DNA from: an uncultured Pseudomonadota bacterium | GTDB lineage: Bacteria; Pseudomonadota; Alphaproteobacteria; Rs-D84 | Assembly: GCA_902798205.1 (NCBI GenBank) | Contig: CADBVV010000005.1 | Span: forward strand, 1 to 60,026 | Reading direction: 5' to 3' | Length of the DNA: 60,026 nt | Shown: positions 35,142-42,846 of the stretch, piece by piece | How the letters are laid out: each line of letters starts with the position of its first letter | Numbering within the stretch: the first letter of the stretch is position 1 | Position numbers and translations under genes: made by a program | The notes under the pieces: model-generated | Told to the model about the DNA's origin: nothing | Database searches by the model: none | Seen by the model: the letters and a program-made list of their open reading frames with translations, nothing else

Positions 35142-37676
35142 TTAGTTATTAGAAGAACTTTTTACACATTGTAGATTCGGGAATTTGTTTACACTACCTG
35201 TTTCTTCATCAATGGCATAGTAATCTTCATAGCTTTCTGGGCAAGAACATGTTGTTGCCTGACCACCGACAGATTCTGTTTTAACTTGTCTGTTCAAGGA
35301 TCTGTAAATACATTCTTGTTCACCTGTAGGGTTATTATCATCATCAAGAACATCTGTGCATTCTAATGCGACAACATCAACGCGTGGACATATCGTGCAA
35401 GATACAGCATTGCCAGATTTACCTGCTTTATCGGTTCCTGAACCATCTTTTAATGTTCCGTTACCGATACCATCATCGGTCAAATAGTAATTTGCAGGGC
35501 AACTGATTAACATGCTGGATACCCAATCGTTCATTGCACGCAATGTCAATTTTGTACCATCTTTTGGTGTGTATCCACCAACAGACATACATGTTGTAAT
35601 TTCTGATGAACATGCATTGACCGCAGTTCTGGATGTCGTTGATGAAGTATTTGATTCATCGTATCCATTTGTTGATAAACAAGATTGAACGTCTGCACGG
35701 CATCCTTCGGCGTACTCAGCCAAAAGTGCATCTTGTTGAACCTTGATTTTTGCCAAAGTATTTGTTAAATATTGACGAACAACTTCATTGTCTGGGATAT
35801 AGTCTTTGCTGGATGATTTCTTGCTGTTAAATGTGTAATCTTGGCATTGTTTCATCACAGATGCACACATACCATGAACCTGGTCTTTGTTATTTGTTGT
35901 GTCAATATATCCAATTTTTTGTAACAGATACAAAGCCATATTATCTGTTTGTGTTGTATCTTTAGATTTTTTATAATCACTTTTCCATTTGGTCAAAGCG
36001 TCGTCTATATATCCACCCAGGTTTTCGCTGGCACCAATACTCCATGCATTCATATCTTTATTGTTGCCATAATTCCATGTGGCATATAAATCATACATCC
36101 CTTTACTGGTCCATGTGTCTTCACCTGTTTTTGTTGGATCGTAATCATCTGGATTTTTATTTTGGCCACCAGAAACACCCGGTGTTCCACCTTTTACGAT
36201 TTCACCGTTTGCCAAATATTTTCCGGTTGGATCCAAACATAATTCATAATCTGAACCACAAACATATTCGTCTTGCATACAAGAATCAATAGCCGCAACA
36301 CAACCGCGCAAATCGTAAGAATTCTTGTTTTGTGCTAATAACAAACGTGCCTGTTGCAAAATAACACCTGCATTAACAATATTGTTTCTCATTTCTGTGT
36401 TTGCTTCGTTCAGGCTGCGTTCGTAAGCAATACATTGTTTATCGATTTCCAAATCATACGAATTTGTGATAACATTTGGATCTATGCCTTGGTTTGTACA
36501 AGAATTCAAAACAGCCGTTTTACAACGATTTGTTGCTGTTTTGTATAATTGTTCACCACGTTGATTGGAAACGCTGGTTGTGTTGGAAGAGTTTCCACCA
36601 AGGAACGCTTCAAGACTAAATCCATTGTCGGTGACATCTGCGCTTAACAATCCAGACATGTCGAATTTTATACTGCTTGTTGCTTCATAAGAAGTAGCTG
36701 CCGGAGAAGATACGTCAACAATTTTCTTTTTAATTGCGTCAAGACTGCTTCTTAATTTTGATTTATCTTGACCGTTGGAATTGTTGCTTATAGCAAGTTC
36801 TGCTTCGGTTTCGCTGAAAAGAGCGTTAATTTGAGAAGTTGTCAAACCAATATATTTGATTTTTTGGACAGCTTCTTGAAAATCTTCTGTTGCTTTTGTA
36901 AGAGCCGCTTCTGTTCTGGCATAATTTTTTATGTTTTTTGAACAAGAACAACGTCCCTGATTGTCATCCAAAACATTACAATAATTATCCATACATGCTG
37001 CATATTGTGCTTTACAGTAATCTGTCAATTCAGCAATTGCAGTCAAATTATCTGTTGTTTCTTTGATGTCTGCTTCTGTGACGACCGGTGCAGAAGATAT
37101 CAAAGATGAAGAGCCCGCACGTGCGGTTGCACGACGATTAGCAACACCAACACGTGCTGCATTTGGATTGTATAAAGCGTTGCCAGAATCATTTAATGTT
37201 TGTTGTGAAGAATATGAAACGCTGCGGTTGCCAGGCATAACTGAATTGTTAAGTGTACCAACGCGTGCAGTTACAGGTTTGCCACCTTGTGCGCTGCGGG
37301 ATGTTACGCTGGCACGTGAAGCCGAAGATCTGTTTATAACTGTATTAGTGCGTGCTGTACGTGATGCGGTTGCACGTGCAGATCCACTTGTCGAACGTGG
37401 TGATGCCGCAACGGCACGTGAAGATGTATTGGCGCGTGATGTTCCAGAACTTGTTGCAGCAGATATCGCACGTGATGCAGATGTTGAACGATTGATAGTG
37501 TTGCGTTGTGCAACATTTTTCACAGGTGCAACATGTTGTGCTTCTTCTGTAACGGTTTCTTCGTCGGCCAGCATATCGTCAGTGTATTCGACAATTTCGT
37601 CATAATAAACCGGCGCAACTTCCGCAAAAGCTGGTAAAACCAACAAACTACTTAATACAGTAATAAATCTTTTCAT
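35142..37676 (-). CDS. Large secreted Cys-rich protein with Ser/Arg/Ala-rich segment
   Basis: An 844-aa exported protein of unknown function. Start 37676 is chosen for the signal peptide (MKRFITVLSSLLVLPAFAE) and AAGGATG upstream. An acidic stretch (24-46) is followed by a low-complexity region (about 57-190) made of Ser, Arg, Ala and Thr with recurring SRA/TAR units, then a long helical region. Cysteine pairs recur with six residues between (CKAQYAAC, CVAAIDSC, CASVMKQC, CRADVQSC, CSSEITTC), and a CKTAVLNSC variant. The C-terminal part has CPANYY, CTICP and CSCP motifs. The basic low-complexity stretch may bind peptidoglycan or nucleic acid; that is a guess. Confidence 0.8.
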   Translation of the reverse strand: MKRFITVLSSLLVLPAFAEVAPVYYDEIVEYTDDMLADEETVTEEAQHVAPVKNVAQRNTINRSTSASRAISAATSSGTSRANTSSRAVAASPRSTSGSARATASRTARTNTVINRSSASRASVTSRSAQGGKPVTARVGTLNNSVMPGNRSVSYSSQQTLNDSGNALYNPNAARVGVANRRATARAGSSSLISSAPVVTEADIKETTDNLTAIAELTDYCKAQYAACMDNYCNVLDDNQGRCSCSKNIKNYARTEAALTKATEDFQEAVQKIKYIGLTTSQINALFSETEAELAISNNSNGQDKSKLRSSLDAIKKKIVDVSSPAATSYEATSSIKFDMSGLLSADVTDNGFSLEAFLGGNSSNTTSVSNQRGEQLYKTATNRCKTAVLNSCTNQGIDPNVITNSYDLEIDKQCIAYERSLNEANTEMRNNIVNAGVILQQARLLLAQNKNSYDLRGCVAAIDSCMQDEYVCGSDYELCLDPTGKYLANGEIVKGGTPGVSGGQNKNPDDYDPTKTGEDTWTSKGMYDLYATWNYGNNKDMNAWSIGASENLGGYIDDALTKWKSDYKKSKDTTQTDNMALYLLQKIGYIDTTNNKDQVHGMCASVMKQCQDYTFNSKKSSSKDYIPDNEVVRQYLTNTLAKIKVQQDALLAEYAEGCRADVQSCLSTNGYDESNTSSTTSRTAVNACSSEITTCMSVGGYTPKDGTKLTLRAMNDWVSSMLISCPANYYLTDDGIGNGTLKDGSGTDKAGKSGNAVSCTICPRVDVVALECTDVLDDDNNPTGEQECIYRSLNRQVKTESVGGQATTCSCPESYEDYYAIDEETGSVNKFPNLQCVKSSSNN

Positions 37677-37702
37677 GTGTAAACATCCTTCCTTATTAAA
37701 CA

Positions 37703-37731
37703 ATTTTATCATAAAGCGGATATCTTTACAA
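37703..37731 (-). promoter_or_regulatory. Predicted promoter of the 844-aa protein gene
   Basis: On the minus strand TTGTAA (37731-37726) and TAAAAT (37708-37703) are separated by 17 bases, about 27 bases before the ATG. Confidence 0.5.
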
Positions 37732-37826
37732 GTATAAAAAACAATTTTTATTGGCTGATTTTTAAACTTTGTGACAAGTTTTTTATTGTGGATCGAAAAA
37801 AAATTAAAATAACTTCATTTTTATAC

Positions 37827-37856
37827 TTGACCTGCGAATCGTTTTTGTTCTAAGAT
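37827..37856 (+). promoter_or_regulatory. Predicted promoter of the 109-aa gene, with CGAATCG in its spacer
   Basis: TTGACC (37827-37832) and TAAGAT (37851-37856) are separated by 18 bases. The spacer contains CGAATCG (37835-37841), the heptamer clustered at 16.7-16.8 kb. Transcription would begin near 37863, giving a leader of about 165 bases. Confidence 0.5.
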
Positions 37857-37891
37857 GTTTGTATAGACAAGGGGAAAGTTAATTAAAACCC

Positions 37892-37997
37892 CCAGAAATC
37901 TGGAAAAAACCAGAAATCTGGGAAAAAACAAAAAATAACAAAAAGTAAAAATAAAAAATTGTAAATACACTGGTAAATACAAAAATTTTTACTTTTT
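37892..37997 (+). repeat. Inverted and direct repeats in a long leader
   Basis: CCAGAAATCTGG occurs twice (37892-37903, 37910-37921). Together the copies can fold as CCCAGA/TCTGGG and TCTGG/CCAGA stems with an AAAAAA loop. A second inverted repeat, AAAAAGTAAAAAT (37940-37952) / ATTTTTACTTTTT (37985-37997), encloses two GTAAATAC direct repeats. The remainder of the 354-base gap between 37677 and 38030 is AT-rich with no gene. Confidence 0.65.
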
Positions 37998-38030
37998 TAC
38001 AAAAAACAATCTGAAAGGGGGGATAACCAC

Positions 38031-38360
38031 ATGCCAAAAAATATAAAAGAAATAATGATTGCCCTTAACAAAGTATTGACCACAACAGTTTGGGTCAATG
38101 GAGATCGTCAAATCGTATCTTTAAGCGATGAATTGCACATTGGTAAAAACAATGCGCCACGTTCTATTGAAGATTTGTCACGTGCTGCTTTGATTGGGGC
38201 GTATGTTTCATTACAAATCAGAACAGACAATTTTGATGTTGCTGCAGAAACTTTGGAAACACCAGATTTGGCGTTGCGCGTAAAAGAAATGGTTTTTGCA
38301 GAAGCTAAAAAGATTATGGATGCTGGCGAAGTCGAAGAAGGTCAACGCAAAGCAGCCTAA
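38031..38360 (+). CDS. 109-aa protein of unknown function with strong ribosome site
   Basis: A 109-aa soluble protein with no recognised family. It has an N-terminal basic helix, a central VWVNGDRQIVSLSDELHIG strand-turn and a helical C-terminal half ending in an acidic and then basic tail. AAAGGGGGGA lies upstream of the ATG, one of the strongest ribosome sites here, suggesting high expression. It is a single-gene unit between its structured leader and a strong terminator. Confidence 0.75.
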   Translation: MPKNIKEIMIALNKVLTTTVWVNGDRQIVSLSDELHIGKNNAPRSIEDLSRAALIGAYVSLQIRTDNFDVAAETLETPDLALRVKEMVFAEAKKIMDAGEVEEGQRKAA

Positions 38361-38387
38361 CACAGTTTCCGTTTATCGGAAGGAAGG

Positions 38388-38425
38388 GAGTCCCGCCACA
38401 GTTCAAACTGTGGCGGACTTTTTTA
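38388..38425 (+). terminator. Strong terminator after the 109-aa gene
   Basis: Stem AGTCC-CGCCACAG / CTGTGGCG-GACT with loop TTCAAA and a T6 tract. It overlaps the stop of the convergent acetyltransferase gene. Confidence 0.9.
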
Positions 38426-38728
38426 TCGGCCATTGTTCAACAATCGGACATCATCAAATTCAGGGTGTTCAATAAATATTTTTGATATATACGGGCAAAT
38501 CGACATAACTTTGCGGTGTTGTTCGCGTGCAATGTTTATAATTTCTTGGACCAGATATAATTCTATATCTTTGGTTTGATATTGTGGATCTATTTCTGCT
38601 TCGCTTATCATTATTTTATCAGAACCAACACGTATGAAAAACAAATTGCCAATTTTACGGCCATTGCAAATGGCATATATGCGACAACCATTATCACCAA
38701 TCTGAAAAGTTATATCGTTTTTGTTCAT
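38423..38728 (-). CDS. GNAT-like N-acetyltransferase of the YidJ type
   Basis: A 101-aa protein with the small GNAT fold of family Acetyltransf_CG: a short beta sheet (RIYAICNGRKIGNLFFIRV), a long helix (LYLVQEIINIAREQHRK) and the diagnostic C-terminal CPYISKIFIEHPEF (usually CPFVxxYxxxHPEY). Start 38728 is chosen because the upstream frame falls in the ldh terminator. Substrate unknown. Confidence 0.75.
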   Translation of the reverse strand: MNKNDITFQIGDNGCRIYAICNGRKIGNLFFIRVGSDKIMISEAEIDPQYQTKDIELYLVQEIINIAREQHRKVMSICPYISKIFIEHPEFDDVRLLNNGR

Positions 38729-38730
38729 TA

Positions 38731-38771
38731 AAAAATCTCGTGTCTTGTTAAATAACAATATAACACGAGAT
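38731..38771 (-). terminator. Terminator after ldh
   Basis: Stem ATCTCGTGT / ACACGAGAT (38735-38743 with 38763-38771), followed on the minus strand by a T tract. It sits between ldh and the acetyltransferase gene. Confidence 0.7.
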
Positions 38772-38800
38772 ATTTTTTAAAGACTATAAGATTGATTTCT

Positions 38801-39730
38801 TTAAATCAAATCAAAGTTCTTGCGAATGATTTTTGAACTTTTGCGCAAATCGGCAGATTCTGTTTTGCTCAATTTAGTATGCAAATTCATAATCACACCA
38901 TTTTCACCAACAATGCGTGGCATGGACATGGCAACCGCGCTTTTGCCAACACCGTCAACAACAGATGTTGTAAGTATGCGTTTTTCGTCATTAACGATTG
39001 CGTGTAATAAATCTGCAACAGCGGCACCTATGCCGTCCCATGTTGCGCCACGGCCACGAATGATTTCGTATGCTGCACCACGGACACGATGTTCAATTGT
39101 TTTGCGTTTGGTTTGTGGTAATGATATTTTTGTTTGTTTGCAAAAATCATCTAATGCGATACCACCAATTGATATTGCTTCCCAATTTACAACCGAAGAA
39201 TCACCGTGTTCACCCAAAACATAGGCATTAATCGAACGTGTCGAAACACCCAATTGACGTGATAATATAACCTTTAAACGTGCAGAATCCAACATTGTTC
39301 CGGTGCCTATAACACGCGATGCAGGTAATTTAGATAATTTTTGTGCCAACATAACCATTACATCCAATGGATTTGTGACAACTATAATTTTTACTTTCTT
39401 GGCATCAACATTTGCCATAACGCGTGGAACAATATCTTCGATAACAGATGCGTTCTTGTGTAATAAATCTGTGCGTGTTTCACCAGGTTTTTGATTCGCA
39501 CCGGCCGCGATGATAACTATATCACTGCCACGAATTACGCGATAACTGCTGGCAGCTGTGATTTTTATATCATAAGAAAACGCACCGGCATGTCCCAAAT
39601 CTTCGGCCGCGGCGCGTGCACGAACACCATCACGATCAAATAAAACGATTTCGTGTGCCAGACCTGTGTTTTGAACGGCGGTTGCAACCGCAGAACCAAC
39701 AGAACCTACACCTATAATTGCTATTTTCAT
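38801..39730 (-). CDS. ldh: L-lactate dehydrogenase
   Basis: A 309-aa member of the lactate/malate dehydrogenase family. It has the N-terminal NAD site (IIGVGSVGSAVA), the TNPLDVMVMLAQKLS segment and the active-site GEHGDSS with catalytic His. The substrate-specificity loop reads GANQKPGETR, with Gln where lactate dehydrogenases have Gln and malate dehydrogenases have Arg, so it is called lactate dehydrogenase. AGGGAG precedes the ATG. It is divergent from the Pta-like gene, suggesting coordinated fermentation genes. Confidence 0.88.
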   Translation of the reverse strand: MKIAIIGVGSVGSAVATAVQNTGLAHEIVLFDRDGVRARAAAEDLGHAGAFSYDIKITAASSYRVIRGSDIVIIAAGANQKPGETRTDLLHKNASVIEDIVPRVMANVDAKKVKIIVVTNPLDVMVMLAQKLSKLPASRVIGTGTMLDSARLKVILSRQLGVSTRSINAYVLGEHGDSSVVNWEAISIGGIALDDFCKQTKISLPQTKRKTIEHRVRGAAYEIIRGRGATWDGIGAAVADLLHAIVNDEKRILTTSVVDGVGKSAVAMSMPRIVGENGVIMNLHTKLSKTESADLRKSSKIIRKNFDLI

Positions 39731-39751
39731 TTTCTCCCTCTTGTTGTTGTG

Positions 39752-39800
39752 ATTATAGCATAAAAAGTATTTGATAAAAACATTTATATTTTGCTAGCAT
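39752..39800. promoter_or_regulatory. Divergent promoters for ldh and the Pta-like gene
   Basis: Minus strand: extended -10 TGCTATAAT (core 39757-39752). Plus strand: TTGATA (39771-39776) and TAGCAT (39795-39800) separated by 18 bases. The two promoters sit back to back. Confidence 0.5.
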
Positions 39801-39821
39801 CAATCCCAAAGGGAAAAAGAT

Positions 39822-40562
39822 ATGAAAAAAATTCTGTGTTTTGGAAATGTGACGGATAAATATAAAAATGCAATTGAAAGCGCAATGCGCGAATGTTCAA
39901 ATATTGCGGGTTGGGAACATGCATCAGATATGGACGGTTTACCAAATGCAAATGATGAATTTGTTCTTATGAAATGTGATATACACAGTGATGAGTTTAT
40001 TCGTCGTGTAATTGCAATTAATAAAAAATTAACATCTGAAAAGTTTTATCTAACACATTGTTTTGTATTGTCTAATAAATCTGGCAATCGCGCGCCATTT
40101 ATTTTAAGTGATGCGGCATGTGTTCCAATGCCTGACGAAAAACAATTAACGCATATTGTAGAAAACGCGAAAGATTTGTTTGAAAATTTATTTAATAAAC
40201 AACCGATTATATCATTGATATCTGCGGGTGGTGATACAAATACAAAAATATCACCGTTATTGCATTCGTGGTATGAAGCGAACAAAAAAGATTTTGAAAA
40301 AGATACATTGCGAATTGAACAATTGGATGTTGCGCTGGATTCACATGTTCGTAATGAAAAACACATATCTGGCAAAACGGCAGATATAATAATTGTTGAT
40401 AATATAAATACCGGAAATGCAATTTTAAAATCTTTGACCGTATTAAGTAATGATTGGTATGGAATTGGATTTTTAATTGGTGCAAAAAATACAGTTATAT
40501 TAAATTCGCGCAGTGCCAGTGAATATGCATTGATGCAAAATATAATTATGGCGTGCAAATAA
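39822..40562 (+). CDS. Phosphate acetyl/butyryltransferase-like protein
   Basis: A 246-aa protein whose C-terminal half fits the Pta/Ptb family: an ISLISAGGDTNTK strand, a QLDVALDSHVRNEK segment (usually FDAAxxxxV), IIIVDNINTGNAILKSL (usually VLIFPDLNAGNI) and a terminal SRSASEYALMQNI helix. At 246 aa it is shorter than the usual 330, and the N-terminal half is divergent, so activity is uncertain. Beside ldh it may serve acetate formation, or it is a degenerate paralogue. Confidence 0.7.
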   Translation: MKKILCFGNVTDKYKNAIESAMRECSNIAGWEHASDMDGLPNANDEFVLMKCDIHSDEFIRRVIAINKKLTSEKFYLTHCFVLSNKSGNRAPFILSDAACVPMPDEKQLTHIVENAKDLFENLFNKQPIISLISAGGDTNTKISPLLHSWYEANKKDFEKDTLRIEQLDVALDSHVRNEKHISGKTADIIIVDNINTGNAILKSLTVLSNDWYGIGFLIGAKNTVILNSRSASEYALMQNIIMACK

Positions 40563-40592
40563 AAAAAACGGGCAATGCCCGTTTTTTTTAAT
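40561..40592. terminator. Bidirectional terminator between Pta-like gene and proS
   Basis: CGGGC-AAT-GCCCG with A tract before and T tract after. Serves both converging genes. Confidence 0.85.
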
Positions 40593-42024
40593 AAGATTTT
40601 GCAACAAATACATATGTTGGATCTTTGTCGTCCAGACAACGTCTGGATATTTTATATTTTTCAATTAATCCATCAAATTCATCATTTGTTGTTAAATCGT
40701 ATTTAATGCGGAAGAAACCAATCTTGCCAGATTCCAATGCAGATTCCAATTCTTTTAAATCTTTGATATCTGTAATCATTGTTTTGTTGCGTTTTTCAAC
40801 CGCAACCAACATATCGTGTTGAATAGTATTTAACATCTTTTGTGCGGATGCCATGAATTCATCAATTGATAATGTTGTTTTTGATGATTTACCCAAATCA
40901 CGACGTGTTACGGTTAATGTTTTTTCTTCCATTTCTCTGCTACCGATTTCAACACGTAATGGCACGCCACGTTTAATCCATTTCCACATTTTATCTGGTG
41001 CGCGTGCATCACTGTCATCAACCAAAACACGAATGCCGATACTGCGTAATTGTTCACCAATTTCATTTGCAAATTTATTTAATGCATCAACATTTTCATC
41101 ACGTGTGATTGGAATTATAACAATTTGATATGGTGCAATCGCTGGTGGTAAAATCAAACCATCGTCATCAGAATGTGTCATAAATAAACCACCCATCATA
41201 CGTGTAGATGTTCCCCATGACGTTGTCCATGCGTGTGTTAATTTTCCATCTGTTCCCAAATATTGAATACCAAATGATTTTGCAAAATGTTGCCCCAAGT
41301 CATGTGATGTTCCGGCTTGCAGTGCTTTACCATCTTGCATAATTTGTTCAACAGTATATGTGTGGTCTGCACCAGCAAATCTTTCTTCTGGTGTTTTTTC
41401 GCCCATAATTACAGGTATTGCCAAAACGTTCGCCATATATTCTGCATACATTTTGTGCATTTTGCGTGCATCAGCATTTGATTCTTCGTGTGTGGCAAAT
41501 ACATTGTGTCCTTCTTGCCAGTTGAATTCGGCGGTGCGCAAGAATAATCTTGGGCGCATTTCCCAACGCATAACGTTTACCCATTGATTTAGTTTTAATG
41601 GTAAATCACGATAAGATTGAACCCAACGTGACATTGCTTCGCCAATAATAGTTTCAGATGTTGGACGAATAACATAAGGTTCTGTTAATTTTGCATCTGG
41701 ATCCGGTTGTAATTTTTCATCAATCATTTTTAATCTGTGATGTGTTACAACAGCACATTCTTTTGCAAAACCAGCAACGTGTTCTGCTTCTTTGTTAAAG
41801 AAATCGATAGGTATCAATAATGGAAAGTTTGCATTTAATACACCATTTGCTTTGATGCGTTTATCCATTTCATCACGCATTAATTCCCATATTGCCCAAC
41901 CATAGGGTTTAATTGTCATACATCCACGCACTGGTGAATTTTCAGCCAAATCCGCGGCAGTTATTAAATTTTGATACCATTCACTAAAATTTTCTTCCCT
42001 TGTTGGGGTTATTGCTGTTTTCAT
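40588..42024 (-). CDS. proS: Prolyl-tRNA synthetase, archaeal/eukaryal-type
   Basis: A 478-aa class II synthetase that charges tRNA-Pro. Its sequence (SPVRGCMTIKPYGWAIWELM, FAKECAVVTHH, WQEGHNVFATHEES, MTHSDDDGLILPPAIAP) follows the compact 'type 3' ProS found in archaea, eukaryotes and some bacteria such as Bacteroidetes and Clostridia, not the standard alphaproteobacterial form. The C-terminal domain ends in YVFVAKSY, as in type 3, but its zinc cysteines are reduced. It has no internal editing domain. Lateral transfer is likely. Confidence 0.93.
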   Translation of the reverse strand: MKTAITPTREENFSEWYQNLITAADLAENSPVRGCMTIKPYGWAIWELMRDEMDKRIKANGVLNANFPLLIPIDFFNKEAEHVAGFAKECAVVTHHRLKMIDEKLQPDPDAKLTEPYVIRPTSETIIGEAMSRWVQSYRDLPLKLNQWVNVMRWEMRPRLFLRTAEFNWQEGHNVFATHEESNADARKMHKMYAEYMANVLAIPVIMGEKTPEERFAGADHTYTVEQIMQDGKALQAGTSHDLGQHFAKSFGIQYLGTDGKLTHAWTTSWGTSTRMMGGLFMTHSDDDGLILPPAIAPYQIVIIPITRDENVDALNKFANEIGEQLRSIGIRVLVDDSDARAPDKMWKWIKRGVPLRVEIGSREMEEKTLTVTRRDLGKSSKTTLSIDEFMASAQKMLNTIQHDMLVAVEKRNKTMITDIKDLKELESALESGKIGFFRIKYDLTTNDEFDGLIEKYKISRRCLDDKDPTYVFVAKSY

Positions 42025-42036
42025 TTTTTACCACTC

Positions 42037-42846
42037 TTATTTATTTTTCATATATTTTTCAGAAATTATTTGATGTAATTTTTCGGCCATTTGCTTGCGA
42101 TCCAAACCTTTTAAATCTGGAACAGGCAATATTTCAATTTCAACCAAAAAACCACCCAACATCATTATGTGAAAGACCTGCATAAATGCACTGCGTTCGA
42201 TTTTACACAATGGGCCGCAATCCATTTTTTTATTAGCAAAATAAGCATAATGATTTGCCAAATCTTCATCGTTTATTTTTGTGCCGTCATGCAAACGATA
42301 GTTTATAACCACAGGTTGCACAGTTGCACCAGTTTTTTCGATAACATCGAACATTGAACTTTTAAATTGTTTTACGTATGCACCGTTTGTAGATGTTCCT
42401 TCGGGGAATATAAACAATGGATAATCAACAGATTCTAATTCTTTTTGTATCGCATTCAATGCCTCTGTTGCATGGGAAGGACGACGATCAATAAATACAA
42501 CACCAAATTTTTTTGCCATCCAACCAATAAGTGGCCAAGATTCCAATTCTTTTTTGCTGAAAAAAGACCCACCAAACGCCGCGGCCATTGTTGATATTTC
42601 AAAAAGGGATATATGATTACATACACAAAGCAATGGACGTTTTTGTGAAAGTGCCCCTTTGACTTTAAATCTTACGCCCATAAACCAATTGAAGCGTCGC
42701 ATAAAAAACTTCATGTATTTTACAGATGGTTTCCCGCTTGGGATAAATACAAGAATAATCGCATTTAAAATCACATACAACCATGCAAAAACAAATTTTA
42801 CACAAGCCCATAATGTGTTAAATATATTTTGTTTTCTGATTTTCAT
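42037..42846 (-). CDS. olsA: 1-acyl-sn-glycerol-3-phosphate/lyso-ornithine-lipid acyltransferase
   Basis: A 269-aa PlsC-family membrane acyltransferase. Motif I reads NHISLFE, so the catalytic H-x4-D is H78-x4-E83; motif III is FPEGTSTNG. One or two N-terminal membrane helices precede it. The gene starts on the last base of olsB, and this olsB-olsA coupling points to the second acylation step of ornithine-lipid synthesis. A phosphatidic-acid role (PlsC) cannot be excluded. Confidence 0.82.
   Translation of the reverse strand: MKIRKQNIFNTLWACVKFVFAWLYVILNAIILVFIPSGKPSVKYMKFFMRRFNWFMGVRFKVKGALSQKRPLLCVCNHISLFEISTMAAAFGGSFFSKKELESWPLIGWMAKKFGVVFIDRRPSHATEALNAIQKELESVDYPLFIFPEGTSTNGAYVKQFKSSMFDVIEKTGATVQPVVINYRLHDGTKINDEDLANHYAYFANKKMDCGPLCKIERSAFMQVFHIMMLGGFLVEIEILPVPDLKGLDRKQMAEKLHQIISEKYMKNK

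Noticed and set aside
37063..37605. 180-codon open frame on + strand opposite the 844-aa protein
   Set aside because: It arises from the Ser/Arg/Ala-rich codon pattern of the minus-strand gene, which has a signal peptide and ribosome site. The + frame has neither.
37713..38030. CRISPR array or phage attachment site in the AT-rich leader
   Set aside because: Repeats are few, short and palindromic with no unique spacers; no integrase or cas gene is near.
38801..39730. Malate dehydrogenase instead of lactate dehydrogenase
   Set aside because: The specificity loop has Gln (NQKPGETR), not the Arg of malate dehydrogenases.
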